A stretch of DNA of 64,000 bases from Holothuria scabra (taxonomy: Eukaryota > Echinodermata > Holothuroidea > Aspidochirotida > Holothuriidae). The translations under genes and the position numbers were made by a program. Under the pieces are notes generated by a model. That model ran no database searches. It had not been told where the DNA came from and saw only the letters and a list, made by a program, of their open reading frames with translations. Every line of letters starts with the position of its first letter. The stretch's first letter is position 1. The stretch covers positions 37,189,224 through 37,253,223 of the forward strand of contig CM074179.1 of the NCBI GenBank assembly GCA_037179385.1, written 5' to 3'. Shown here piece by piece: positions 11,906-25,044 of the stretch.

Positions 11906-12622
11906 ACAAAGTAGTACTTAGGTCATAGTTTTATAGCTCCATTGTTAGGTATTCATCTAAACCACGTGTGTAATAATAAGCGAGTTCAGTAATTCGTTAC
12001 AGCGTGGAATTGTGGGACACAGCGTGGGATGTACAAACCGAGATCCGCACATAGTGTACGGCGTTCCTTTGTTTTTATTAGCAAGTGTATAAAAAAAAAA
12101 ATGTTTGGCCAACGTTTATTCACACAAAATGGTACATTGCGCAATATTTTGTGATAATTTCGGTGTACTGCTTAAACTACAACGTTTTTATTGCTTTGCT
12201 TTTCTGAAAGTTATTCAGCTTATACCAAAGTGTGGTACTTTAATAAAACTCTGAGACTAATGAGGTGATATGATTAACTAAGCCCTGTCTGCTCTGCAAG
12301 CAAACAGGGAGTGTTAAAGGTCATAAAAACTTTTTTTTAAGTTTAGAGGAAACAAAGAAGGTAATGTGGGTTTTACAAGAAAGTCACAAATTATTGCTGA
12401 ATAGACAATTTTTTTTTTAAAGTGAATAAATTTCAACATTTAATACCTAGACTCAACAATGTCTTATACAGGTGGAAGTTGGACTGTCATAATGCATTTT
12501 GCATGTTTTTTGATCTATATTTTTGATTTTTTTTTTTTTTTTGGGGGGGGGGGGGAGTACCCTTTTATACGTATCGTTTATTCAAGTGTCTTTTCATTGT
12601 TCATGAACAAGTATGTCGAGTA

Positions 12623-13864
12623 CACTGTTAAAAATTTCTGTAAATTTACAGACTTTTTTTAACTTAAACTTTTTGTATTTTACTTTTAATAGAGATTTTC
12701 TGTATCTTTACAGACACTTTGTATTTCTACAATAAAAAAAGGTTGTTTAACATGTATTTTCTGTTTATTTGAAAAACCATTTCTGTCTGCTTTTTTGACC
12801 AAATTTTACTGCTTTGTAAAACTTTTTCTGTAAATGTACAGAAATTTTAACAGTATTTTGTATTTTTCTGATTTCACATAAATATACTGTCATTTAACAA
12901 ACATTCATTTGTTTTTAAGCTGAAAAAGAAACAAAAATAAGCCCAAACAAACAAACAAATAAGAAATAGCCAGAAAATTTTCAATATATAACATGCATCG
13001 TTCTGCGAAGTTTCAGTTAAAAAAGAAAACATTTTTGGCAAATTTATGGCCCTATTTGAAAATTAACTTACATTTATTATACTGACAATTGGTATACTGA
13101 TGTCAACTCATCGCCACAGGCGCTCATGCACTTGATCGAATTAAAAACGTTTCACAAATTTACTTGAAAGAGTCTGTAAATTTACCACTTTATGACGTAA
13201 ATCTCATTTTGCATAAATGGGTGGAGCTTATTTTGTAGGCATTTTCCTAACAAAAGGATTGCTGTTGCTTTGAATAATATCTTTTTTGGCGTTTTTTAAT
13301 CAGGAAGTGATTAACTTATTGTTTACCTTGTCTGGAAATGTTTGCAACCAATGTATTTGCATTCTTTGTCATATTTATTTTAAAAACAATTATTATGTTG
13401 TACAAAAAATGTGACTTTCCAGTTACAAAGTTCCTAGAGATAGCAGTCTACTGGACAACAATGTGATAACAAAGTATCCTCATTGTGTTTTGATTGAAGA
13501 CAACTTCGTAACGACACATTACGTAGATAAGCTAATACCTGATCTACGTAATGGTGAAGTGTATGTTACGTAATAACATATGAAAGGAAAAAAGCGATAT
13601 TATAATAAATATTAAAACGCCGAGAATGAAAACAGTAGGCTGTAAATTCACATAAAATTAAGGTAAAAAAAAAACAGAACAATTCTGTAATTCGATTTTA
13701 CAGTAGACATTTGTAAACTAATTTACATGCAAAAACTGTAAAGAAAAAGCAAACACTTAATGTTTTTTCATGATTACAGTCTGGCTGTAAAAAAAACATT
13801 ACTTGGTTGGAAAAAAATTTGCCATAAAAATTATGTAAATTTTACAGAAAAATTTTTAACAGTG
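12623..13864. mobile_element. TA-target MITE-like element, copy 2 (CACTG ends)
   Basis: It begins CACTGTTAAAAATTTCTGTA and ends TTTTTAACAGTG, flanked by TA on both sides (12621-12622, 13865-13866). The ~30-bp inverted termini include CTGTAAATTTACAG. It is highly similar to 2445-3769. The missing internal segment has a junction at TTATACTGACAATTGG (about 13078), which looks like a simple deletion. Non-autonomous. Confidence 0.82.
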
Positions 13865-14948
13865 TATATAGCAGCAAAACCTAAGATTTATGTGAAGGAA
13901 ATAATGCAGCATTGAAACGAAAAAAAAAAAAAAATAACTACCGAATCGGATTAAAAGTGAGGAATAGGGCCTTTGACGACCCGAATAAACATTTCACTTC
14001 GAAATCAAGCTTCCTTAACCGTCCCTTAAGAATCAATCGTTTCGTTAAAGCGCTAGACAATCAAACTTTCCGTTAGTAACACACGAATAAGGAATACTAT
14101 TGTTCGTTGATAGTGGTCTATGGTCTTTCGCTTCTAAAATACAACTGCATTAACTACCTGCGTTCAAACGTGCGGAACAGGTACTGAAAGACAGGACCAG
14201 GCCCCCCAAATCCAACATTCCGGACCAGGGGTAGAGTGGCTATTGAACAAACACAGCGGATGGTGACTCAGCCATAGCCGAGGAGCACACCGAAAGATAC
14301 CCGTGTACTGCATGCTGTTGAGTCGAAAAGTAGAGTCCTGAACCAGCTTATAAGATTTAGGTTCAAATCATAAATACTAATGGTTTTTAAGTACTTTAAA
14401 ATTGCAAGAAATATGGAAGTGAGATTTCTAAACAATATGTCAAATTTCTATAAGGAGTTTCGAAACAGACTTGAGGTACACTTAAAAATAGTCTTTCTGT
14501 TTCTCCTGAGGAGGTAAAACCCAGTAGCTTCCGGGCGATTCAAAATTTGTTTTTGCACGACGTCTCTTAGGCTGGATAAGGTTTCCCCTCAAGCTAACGG
14601 CTTCAAAAACAAATAATAATAAAAACATTTCCTCTGATATTTTTTGTTTGAGTTTTTTATGTTTATTATCCTCTATTTTTTTTTTCAATTTTATTACAAG
14701 CATCAGTGTTTGGCCTTTATAGGTTGCGGAATATATTTTCAACAAATTAGGTGTTGGATATAACGATCTAAATAATAAATGCAGCTGATTGAATAGACAG
14801 TTTCACTACATTCCCACTTACACACGAGAACAATTAATATACATGATATATTCTTCTTAGTCATTGGATATATCTATCAGGGCAGGAAAATGTCATGTTC
14901 TATGATGTAACTGCCAGTGACATTTCTAATAGAAGAAGTTAATGAAAC
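13865..14948. other. No recognisable feature
   Basis: No convincing exon or repeat was seen between the TA-target element and repeat B. Confidence 0.4.
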
Positions 14949-15862
14949 CATAGTTACCATAACTTTCCCTGGTTGGGAAACTCCGCGAACTGACTGCTTA
15001 TGTTGAGATTCCGGTTTTCGTCAGGCACGTGAAGTTGATAGTACACGAGAGCCTAGTTGCTGGACTCCCCGTACGTACTGCATATATGCAGACAGGGTAA
15101 ACTGATTTCTTTGAAAGTCTCTTGCGAACAATTATCAAAATGTAATGACTTCAATTGGGCGTATATTATGGCGAAAGGTTTGATGAAGATTTCTGTCTTA
15201 AATTAGAACGGCCGTTAAGCGAGAATAACTGCATCCAAACTAAAATAGGGAGAGCAATCGAAGGCTGGGCTAGCAACAGTAACTTGGTAAGCACACTGAA
15301 CAATTCCGCGAAATTGAGAAGCACGTAGCAATCGCACTGTTAAACGTTAGACTAGTTGGATTTCACCATTTTGACAAACGAGTGTAATGGTTCATGAGAC
15401 GAGTGTATTATACAATATTTATCAGTTTATTTTAGGAATTCCACCTAGCGTAATGAAGTAGGGCTACTTCACCCTTACCGCACACTGACTGCGGTAAGAT
15501 ACGCCTGTAGAGGGCCTACTGAAGGTCCTCAGCGAAGGTCTACAAACGCCAGTCCTCGGAAGCAATATTTTACGCTAAGAAAGAGAAAATGAAACCCGAA
15601 AATATAGGATTTCTTCATTTATTCAAAAATCTTAAAAACTTGCTGATTAGGAGGTCTTTTGCAGTTCCCTTTTAGCCCTTTGGTCAGCTTTAATTTCACC
15701 TCTCAGCAGAAACAGTACATCACTCAACTTTTTTGAAGGGCTCAATATGCTTTTACGGACAGTTACGGACGCACCTTACAAAAACTATGAACGTACATAC
15801 AGCTTATACGTCTGTGCATACACAGTGTACGTTAGGAGTTTCCCAAACAGAGAAAGGTATAA
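14949..15862. repeat. Dispersed repeat B, copy 1
   Basis: From CATAGTTACCATAACTTTCC to GAGAAAGGTATAATAAC the sequence aligns with 30129-31100 at high identity (GCGAACTGACTGCTTATGTT, ACCGCACACTGACTGCGGTA, AACGTACATACAGCTTATAC). After 15862 it decays to GGAATTCCCGACGCACATAA, resembling one or two minisatellite units of the other copy. Confidence 0.75.
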
Positions 15863-16138
15863 TAACTATGATGAAACTGCCTGTCCTATCCATTTTACCA
15901 TAACCGTGGGAATTCCCGACGCACATAACGGATAATTCCAGCTCAATAAGGTATAGGTATGTCAATGCTTACAATACCACCACATTATTAAGATTGGCTT
16001 CAATCTATACTCAAGAGTAGGAAACATGGTCACAACAATAAAAAAAAATTACTCTGATAAAAATCTGAAATGAATTGGTGTTTTTTTTTTTTTTTTTTTT
16101 GGTTTTTGTTTATTGTTTTTAAACAATGACACAAGTCT

Positions 16139-16380
16139 CCCTTATAGGGCTAATCATTCCATCCGCAACTAAAATTGTTGTAGTAGTACACAGAAATTGT
16201 GAATTGGCATGCCTCATTGATTGACAGCTACTTCAAAAATGCAGACTAACAAAAGCTCATATCATATTTTACAGCATTTACTGTGCCAAGAGTGCTTTGA
16301 TCGCTCAGCGGGTTCCTGTATACGCATCCTACAGGAATAAATTGAGATTAAGCCAGGAAACAAATGTTCATAACAAAGAC
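16139..16380. repeat. Same MITE family, copy 3, diverged
   Basis: The core is recognisable (CATTGATTGACAGCTACTTC, AAGAGTGCTTTGATCG, GGAATAAATTGAGATTAAGC) with many changes against the copies at 334 and 5527. Ends are not clear. Confidence 0.5.
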
Positions 16381-17824
16381 CAGTATGTTATTGGAGTTAA
16401 AAATATGCTTAATCTCTTCAAAATTAGATACTTTGTTAAGCTGGTGAATAGTTTTCTTCGTTTTTTATGTCATGAATAAACAATACTAAACTCTTGAAAC
16501 CCAAATCCTGTTGGACTGTTTTGTAAAATACATTGTTTGGAAAAACCTAAAAAGGAAAAAGCAACTACTTTTCACTTTTTTTTTAAAGAAAATTAAATTT
16601 AAGTTATTGTATCACCAATCAGAAATGTGCGAGACGAACGAATGGGCATGCGGACATTTCAAAATTTCAAACTGCAAACTAAATAAAAAAAAAAAAAAAC
16701 ATGGACCTACAATCCTCACTTTCATGTACTGGGGGAAGAAAGGAATTGCGAATGAACTCTTAGTTCGTGATCGTAACTATTAGACCTTCTAACACTATGC
16801 AAAACGTAATTGAAATTATTACAATTGATATAAAGTAACGTACTGATTTGCAGTATAAATTACCAATTTTTTTAAGTGATAAAGTGCATAAAACATAAGA
16901 CTACTCAAATGTTCAAGTATGTCTTAGGTCTCAACACATTCCACAGCTGTGTACTGCAAAATTTTACATAAATTTTACTTGTAAAACCAAGCAAAATTAG
17001 TAGCTTAATGCAATGCAGTTTTCCTGCAAGGATAACTACTGTAGCTACTTTCTGTATGATATTTCTATCAATCAACCACGAATAACTTCGACTCATTCAA
17101 CTGCCACAAATAAGACTAAAAGATGCACTGCTGTGTACTGAACTTGTTTACGCTCATATGTCATGAGAATAAAATAAAGATAAAACCTTGAGATGAAGAA
17201 AATGTTACAAAAAGATTACAAAAATGTTATTTGTGTTTTTTTTTTCTTACTAATTTACGAAGCGTTTTTGCAGTAGATGTATTATTACAAGTTATATACA
17301 TTTACTTTTTTGAAAATAATAACCATTGAAAATCCCAATCAATTAAAAATATTTGAATGGAATAACAAGCAATTAGTTTATACCTCCAAACCTCTTTTCA
17401 CATATTGTTTCACATTGAACCCTATTGGCAATGAATTCTTTGATTACCTGTCAATTATTGTTTGTAGCAAGTGTTTTTTCTTGTCGTAAGTAAATTCGCC
17501 ACAAGATTGGACATGATTTTTCATCTCATTATGATCCCTTTGTTAATAACCCTTCATGTTATTGTGGTTTCGTTTGATTAGCCGAGATATAACCAGGAAA
17601 AACGTAGGGATATTTGAGAGCGCGAAAAGAATGAATTGGGTGTTTCTTTCCTGCTCTTTCCTTTTTTCACACTCTTTTACATTTATTTTCACAAAAACAG
17701 GGGCCGATCGCTCCCTGTCCCCTCTGACACCGCCGCTGTTTATAATATCGACAACCGGCAGAACACTGATCGACTCAGCAAGGAAACATTAACCACAATC
17801 AACTGGTTGGCTTTGTTCCAGATA
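16381..17824. other. No recognisable feature
   Basis: AT-rich with homopolymer runs only. Confidence 0.4.
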
Positions 17825-18054
17825 CACTCCAAAAACACTGGGGTTAATTTAACCAGGTTCGGTGTTCTATTTACTTCAACATAATCCTATTTTAATTTTC
17901 CATGAAATCTTGGTTAAAATTATTCGCAAATCCCAACAAAAAATCTGATTGATGTAACTAGGATTTGAGATATTTAAACAAGGAAACTTAAACAGGATTT
18001 TGTGGCTGTAAATAGAACACTGGCTTAAATTTAACCCCAGTGTTTTCTAGAGTG
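17825..18054. mobile_element. 230-bp MITE with CACTC ends and long inverted termini
   Basis: The left end CACTCCAAAAACACTGGGGT continues with TAATTTAACCAGGTTC and TGTTCTATTTAC. The right end is the inverse: GTAAATAGAACACTGG, then TTTAACCCCAGTGTTTTC and AGAGTG. The inverted arms span about 50 bp each. Flanks are TA and CA, consistent with a TA target with one change. Confidence 0.82.
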
Positions 18055-19757
18055 CATCTTTTTAACCACATGGTTTACGATATATGACATAAAATTTGAT
18101 TGAATGCTGACAGAAAACAAACTGTTTGATGATATTAACAATTACTCTTGTATCTAGGATTTTCAAGTTCCACCTTTGTGTGAAAACATTATTTAACATC
18201 ATTGTGATTGAGGAATGTGGAAATTTTGATTTTTTCACATTTTGGGGGAAATATTTCATTAAATTTGCAGCCATTTTGTTGTTTTTCCGCCATCTTGGTT
18301 AACCTGAATCCCACAAAAACAGTCCAAAATATTAATTCTGGAATACTTGTTATAAAATATGACTAAATTTTAAAATTCGATCCCTCAAAAATATTTTTTA
18401 AGAATATTTTCTTTATTATTATTTAATACAATTATGGAAAATGCTTGCCACCATTTTGTTTTGGCAGCCATTTTGAACGGGCGAGACCCAAAATATTTAC
18501 TAATACCACTTGAATTAGTGTTTAGCAGACTGAAACGTTTCCAAAAAAATATTGCGACGGAGAGTTGTAGGGTTGCCTGTGAGATGCCTGTGGGCCATAG
18601 CCTATAATGACCACTCCAGGTGGCACTTACATCAATCCCCTGCTCAATTTGAAGCTAGTAGTACTGATATTTCATTGTATTGTTTTGCACTTTTTAGGTA
18701 CTAAGAAGGGACAGAGGTATCGATATGGACATGTAGATATGCAATTAATAAATTTGCTATAACAAGGAATGCTTAAATAAATATAAAGATGATTTCGAGA
18801 TAGTGAACAGCTTGTAAAGCTCATTAACCATGAATATATTGCAATTTCCGGATTGGAAAACAATGTTTTTCTTGTACTAGTTAACATTTCGTTCGACGCT
18901 GGTACTTCCTAAGTACAACCCCTGGAACATTAGTAGCCTTAAATTATCTGACGACATGTAATATAATCATTTCATGTCAAACTAGGAAGCCGGGCTATTC
19001 TGCTCTGTTTCATCCACCAATTCAGTGAGCCACAACAGGACAAAAGGTTGTGGCCGGTCCGACTTTAACCAGTATCTTCAAAACTCAGCTGTAAAACTCC
19101 ATCTAAGTGAACCTACCAAGCGCCACCCGATTTGATAACAACATATTACCATTTCTTTAAAGTTGTCTTTGATGCTTTCCATGTGTCGTTCGCTGGTTCG
19201 CCGATGGGGCTACTGTACTTGAATTATCCCTGATTCGGAACGAGGGGCATTTAAGGTGGGAAGTCATGATACCTAGGAAAATAAATAAGAAGCGTAAAAT
19301 ATAAACATACTGTTTTATATATATATTAGATTTTATTGTTTCATAGAATTATGATAATCGTATATTTGTTGTCTACTTTCATCCCAATTCGATCTTACAG
19401 AAATTTCTTACCGCTTTCCTTCCTCCTTCGGGACTAATAATGCTTTTTGGGGGATAATTTATTCATAACATATTCAATGACAATATGTTCAGGTGTGAAA
19501 TTTTGGCGTAAGAAACAATGCCTCACATTTTACGAGCAAAGTTTCACGTATACAGTTTTCCTTCATAAAAGTGTAAAATGAAAAGTATTTGATGTTAAAT
19601 GGCAAACTGGCTTTAGACTTTACAGCGTTCAGGATTTCAAAACAACACAACAAGGTAAAAAGACTTGGCAGGGAATGTCCATGGCGAGCCCCTCCTATTA
19701 ACTAAACTAGTGCCCTTTCAAGGTTAGATAAGTAAGGTTAACATAAGTGAATCGTGT
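18055..19757. other. No gene recognised
   Basis: Includes several GCCATTTTG/CCGCCATCTTGG motifs (18265-18480), which resemble YY1-type sites, and a SINE tail at 19018. Otherwise nothing. Confidence 0.35.
19018..19112 (+). repeat. SINE-tail fragment
   Basis: TCAGTGAGCCACAACAGGAC, GTTGTGGCCGGTCCGACTTT and AAAACTCCATCTAA match the tail of the SINE family; no tRNA head is present. Confidence 0.6.
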
Positions 19758-20958
19758 TCATTGGCGTAGGTACAATCCTTGACAAAACTGGTGGAACAGA
19801 GCAAGCAAAACAAACAATGAATTGATCACCCCCCCCCCCCCAAAAAAAAAAAAAAACTTCCGCATTCAATTTTGTGGGATCTTATGGCGTCCTGGATCTT
19901 AAACGTTGATGCGGGGAATGGGGTTTGTCCCATGTTTTGTTGTCGAGGAATGTAGAACATTTTCTAGGGGCACGCACATACACTCTTCGAATTCCTTTCA
20001 AAAACTTTCAATACTATCGTAAGTAATGTTGTAATTTTGGCGTCTTAAGGCACGCCTAAAATTTTTGCCCTTTTTACAGAAATATTTGAAAACGTAGAGT
20101 AGTAGAAATATTGAGATTCTGAATTCCCCGTAACAAAATTTCAAAAGTGCGGGGACTGTTGAAAATCTGAACTTCCTATAAGCAAATGTTAGATTGCACG
20201 GCGAATGAAGGTCGTTGCTGTAACGTAAGGTTTCCTAAATCTTCTGTGTTAAGGCTCTCAGACGGCTTTCACACGGTTTCCTTTTAATAAAAAATATTTC
20301 TAAACCCATACTCAACTGGGAAAACTTTCAGATTTAATGAAAATGTAGAAAAAACGGCGTCTTCCTGGTCAGTGTTACTATATGATTTGATGTCAATTTT
20401 TTTTTTTTTTTTTCATTTCCAAAGCTCGAAAAATTTTTCCAAAATAGATTTCTGAACGAGCAGTACTTTTTTATAGAGATTACAATTTGTCGCGCGTGAA
20501 GCACGAGGTTTTTCTCCCAAACAAGTATGAAAATTCAATTAGTTGTACAGAGAATCAATTAATTCGTGATGTTATAAAATGAAAGTTCGGAAAACCGTAC
20601 TGTATTTGACTGGTGTCCAGAATGTCAAAATTGTGTGTGTGTATGTGTGTGTGGGGGGGGGGGGGCCTAGAGGTAACAAATAATATTGGAGTATTGGAAC
20701 AATTTTCGTGCGTAACCCAAACATAGTCCAAAGACACCATATCTGAAGTGGGGTCCAGGAAGCGAAGCCCCTGAAGTTCGAAGGTTTCAAAATATCTCTG
20801 GATGGAAAATGAAGTCTCTGCATAGGTACATATTTTTATTTTTTCGGTTAACTCAACTCCTAACTGATCTAAGGTGAGGAGGAGGGGGGGGGGGGTGGGG
20901 GAGAGGCCAAGGGGAAAAGTCCCCTCTTACCCCCCCCCTCCCGTTGAGCTGCCACTGC
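19758..20958. mobile_element. Possible degenerate hAT-like element
   Basis: The left side has CATTGGCGTAGGTAC and the right side has GAGCTGCCACTGC, weak inverted resemblance to the CAGTGGCGTAGC ends seen elsewhere. It contains three G/C homopolymer runs (near 19829, 20653, 20885) and CGCGCGTGAAGCACGAGG, as in comparable elements. No target duplication was found, so this is tentative. Confidence 0.3.
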
Positions 20959-21389
20959 TGGTGTCCTATGTAGATTTTTTTCTCTTTTTATTATTCAGGG
21001 TCGGTGGAGTTCTCTCTCCCAAATGTAGCTTAACACTAATTGTGTCAAAGCGATTCCTCATTTACTTTGGTAGGTTCTCATTTTAATGAGAGCAACTAAC
21101 TTTTATCATGTTTTCCCTTAACTTTACCTCTTCTGGAAAGTCACTTACAAATACTTTACAAAAACCAGAATGCAAAAATGCACTGAGGCTTCGATGATAC
21201 ATAAATGTTCTGTTTCAAAGAGTGCCATCATGCACCATTATCTTCTCTTTCAAAGGTTATACTAGCATGTTCAAACAATAATTTTGTCATTCCAGATGAT
21301 CTTTTGACTTCAATAAAAGTCATACATAGCTAGACAGGCAAACAACAGACAGACAGATGGACAAACAAAAATCCTGAAAGATAGCTTTT

Positions 21390-22500
21390 AAAAAAGTTCC
21401 TAGACTTTGACCCCTGGATACCCCAGATGACCTTTAATTTCTGCCAAAAACAATGGGGCTAAATCGAGGGTGGAAAATCGCAATTTTTCCGCCTAAATCC
21501 GGATATTTGGCATTTCAGCCTTTGACCTCCACCAAAAACCATGAACCATTTCCTGACCATAACCCATCCACATACAAAATATGAATTCTATTCGGGTTTC
21601 CTATCTTAAGATATCGCATAAAAAATTCAAACTTTGAACCCTGGTGACCCCAGATGACTTTTGACCTCTGTCACAAATAACAGGAGCATCTCCTGACCAT
21701 AATGAATCTACATATTAAATATGAAATCTATCCAAGCTTCCCATCTTGAGATTCATGATGACGAAATTTTCAGACTTTGGACCCAGGTGTCCCCAGATGA
21801 CCTTCGACCTCCACCAAAAAAAGTATCATTTCCTGAACATAACACATCCACATACCAAATACGAAATCTATGTAAGTTCCCTACCTTGAAATATTGCATT
21901 AACAAAATTTTCAGACTTTGACCCCTGGTGACCCCATATGACCTTTGACCTCTACTACAAACAAAGGAACCACTTCCTGACAACAACGCATCCACATACC
22001 TAAATATAAAATCTATACAAGCCTCCTAACTTGTGATATCATGTTAACGAAATTTTCAGACTTTGACCCCTGGTGACCCCATGAGACCTTCGACCTCCGC
22101 CAAAAAAAAAGAAAAAAGGGGGGGCCACCTATTGACTAAAACGCATCCACATACCAAATATGAAATATATCCAAGTTTCCTACCTTGAGATATTTTGTTA
22201 ATGAGATTTTCAGACTTTGACCATCGGTGACTCCAGGTGACCTTTGACCTCCACCAAAACAATAGACCATATCCTAACCATAACGTATCCAAATACCAAA
22301 TATAAAGTCTATTCAAGTTTCCTACCTTGAGATATCGCGTGAACGAGATTTTCAGACTTTGACCCCCGGTGACCCCAGATGACCTTTGACCTCCACCGAA
22401 AACAATAGGGTTCCTCCTCACAATATGGCGCATCTATGTACCAAGTTTGAAAACTGTCAGACATTCCTATCTTGAGATATCGTGTTAACAAGCAAAGTGT
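21390..22500. repeat. ~142-bp tandem array, about 8 units, with DR1-like motifs
   Basis: Units start near CAGACTTTGACCCCTGGTGA and contain TGACCTTTGACCTCCACC, ACATACCAAATATGAAATCT and CTACCTTGAGATATCG. Spacing of the TGACCTTTGACCT motif is 141-155 bp. Exact copies lie at 21939-21951, 22238-22250 and 22380-22392; changed copies at 21428, 21655, 21798 and 22083. The array is followed by a CACACATACACAC-rich tail (22505-22553) and preceded by AGACAGACAGATGGACAAAC (21341). Confidence 0.85.
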
Positions 22501-22559
22501 CACATACCCGCATATACAAACACACCTATACATACACACATACACACGCACGCCATGAT

Positions 22560-23670
22560 GAATGCATTGGTTATTTGGTTTCTCTTATTATCGAAACCAA
22601 AAATATTTTTACTTTATTACAACAGCAAAACATCAGCTACTTTCTCTGACAGACGATAACCTCCACGACAGTCTTTATCATGAGTAACGTAAACTGCACT
22701 GAGCAATATGTATAGTATTATATGTGTACAACCAGGTGGGATGAACATATCATGAGAAGTGTAATCTTTGTAAGTCAGTTATCCAAACAGTAAAATTTCT
22801 TCAAAGTTTTTCTATCGGCTACCTTGCCGCATTTTGAAATAAACACTTTCTACTTAAATCAACATGCTCACTAATGCCTCATTCAAACATTACTTATTTT
22901 AACATTACCATTTACTGCGATGCTTCTACATAAGCCAGCCATTTCACATCAATAAATAAATCTTTGCTACTTAAGACAACATTCTTAAGGGCATCTTAAT
23001 GTTCCGGATAATCTCATCAGAAAAAACGATTTCAGCTACATCATTTTGTCATGAGATCCTACCACAAGCGATAGACGTTAAACATGTAAACCAAGGGGAA
23101 AGTGTGGACCATCAATGTCAATGCTCACAGTATATAGGCTATATGTTGCGGTGGAAATTTGGACAATATGGCCATGTAAGGAAGTGCTACTTAATTTTAA
23201 AAAAGTCAGCTTTCCTTAAAACAAAAAAAAAAAAAAAAAATAGTGAGTATATGATCTGAAGGCCGTGAGGTTTGTCATGTGTTGTCCTTCAGTGGACTCG
23301 TAGTTTCTTCGGGAAGCAGTTAACTGTTTGGTTTCGCCGAACGGCCCCTTGCTAGAGGACCTGGAGGAGTTAAAAATGTATATTGACTGCATTGAAACTA
23401 CATTACCTCTTTCCTCTCTTCATCTCCTTTTTTGTCTGAATCTACTCGCCTGTTGATAAAATACAGAGTTAATGTTATGAATCACTAATGAAAAAAAAAG
23501 AAAAGCTATATGTCAAAGACTAATTGTAATCACAGCTTTGACTGTTTTATATGTAATATGCCAACGACGGTGTTGCTCCTAAATTATGTAAGTTGCGTTA
23601 CTCTTCAACACGTAAATATTGAGTTTTCTACGGAGAATACTCTGTTAGTGGCTGCCGTACCAGCCTTTCC
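22560..23670. other. No recognisable feature
   Basis: No convincing coding or repeat signal. Confidence 0.4.
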
Positions 23671-24010
23671 ATCCTCATCAGTCATCACCAAGCCAAACTT
23701 TTAAGAGACAAATAAGTGAGTTATGTTTGCAAAAGTGATGGATCAATACCTCTCGGAACTTTAGATAGCATTCCGCCAAACTTCACCTAGTTTGCGTAGA
23801 TGGCAGTTTGTGTAAATATTCCTTCAAACCAATATAACATCGATCATATGAAAGGTGTTTTTAAGGTGTGTTAAGTAGCCTAGAGTAAATCGTGAAAACC
23901 CCTGTTCCAACTCTATTCGTTGCGACTGACTTTTATTGCAGCCTGGATATAAATGACGTTTTGAAATGAACTTTCAATACTGGGGTTTCACTATATATAT
24001 ATAGTGCAAT
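23671..24010. repeat. Local duplication, unit 1
   Basis: GCCAAACTTTTAAGAGACAA, ATAAGTGAG, TTCCTTCAAACCAATA and ACTTTCAATACTGGGGTTTC recur in the same order at 24446-24760. The two are about 770 bp apart and moderately diverged. Confidence 0.7.
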
Positions 24011-24445
24011 TGTGACAGGATTTGTTTTGTTTTTTTTTTTTTCTTTTTTTTTTCAAGAAAGAAGGACGTTTTTTGTAATAGTTTTAAACTTCGAATCACA
24101 ATAACCTTTCACTTGGTTTGATAATGGATATGATCGGACATGTTTAAGGCTCATGGGGATAATTGGTATGAAAGAATACGTCTTTTGTGGACACAAGTTT
24201 GAACTCAATTTTTTAGGATTTGGAGAAATGATATTTTCCTTTTGTGCAAGATCCCTTGCCGCAATGTACGTTTGTTGAAAAGACAATCCGCATGGGATTC
24301 GCTTCGAATTGTTAAAAGGAGTTACCAAGGAAAACAAGAAAAAAAAATGATTGGTGTATTCCTGTAATCATTAGTCGCAATTGCCGTCATCCCTCCATGG
24401 AGGTGTTAACACCTCCCTGATCCCTCCAATATCAACCTGCCCCTC

Positions 24446-24760
24446 CTCTTTACCAGGCCAAACTTTTAAGAGACAAATAAGTGATTCAAGTTACATTTAC
24501 AAACGTTATGTGTATATACATCTCGAATCATTACATTGCATTATGGAAGATGTCACCTAATCTGCGTAGCTGTCAGTGGATGCAAATATTCCTTCAAACC
24601 AATAAAACATGAATCACATGAATGGTGCATTTCAGGAGTTTCATTCTACAAACCTCTTCAACCAACTGTATTCGTTCCAGATGGCTTTTGTTGCAGCCGG
24701 GATGTATGCTATGTGACGTTTTAATGACTTTTCAATACTGGGGGTTTCATTGTAGCTACT
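24446..24760. repeat. Local duplication, unit 2
   Basis: GCCAAACTTTTAAGAGACAA, ATATTCCTTCAAACCAATAA and ACTTTTCAATACTGGGGGTT match the unit at 23671. The same start (CCAAACCTTTTAAGAGACAA) appears once more near 38733, so this may be a dispersed family. Confidence 0.68.
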
Positions 24761-24910
24761 CTACATATGAATGACACAAACATTGTTTATACATGGATGG
24801 TGTCATCAAATGTTTTACATGAATGAAATCAAGGATGGTTATACACGATCGACATCAGCAATGTAAATAGTATTAGTACTTTAAAACTCATTTTACTAAA
24901 ATAAGTATTG

Positions 24911-25044
24911 CACCGAAAAATTGACTCCCTATCCTAAAGACGAGTCAACTTGTCTCTGTGGTGACTCATTTTAGATAAAGTGGGTCATCACAGGGACAAA
25001 CTGACCCAGCTCTAAGATAGTGACTCACTTTGATATTTCCTGTG
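24911..25044. mobile_element. 134-bp palindromic MITE
   Basis: Left arm: CACCGAAAAATTGACTCCCT then ATCCTAAAGACGAGTCAACT. The right arm is its imperfect inverse (CTAAGATAGTGACTCACTTT, then GATATTTCCTGTG). The arms meet around CATTTTAGATAAAGTG, so the whole element can fold as one hairpin. Flanks are TG and TA. Confidence 0.72.

Noticed and set aside
15747..15935. Conserved short peptide (YERTYSLYVCAYTVYVRSF) shared with 30985-31090
   Set aside because: The similarity reflects duplication of repeat B at the DNA level; both frames are short and end in minisatellite or decayed sequence.
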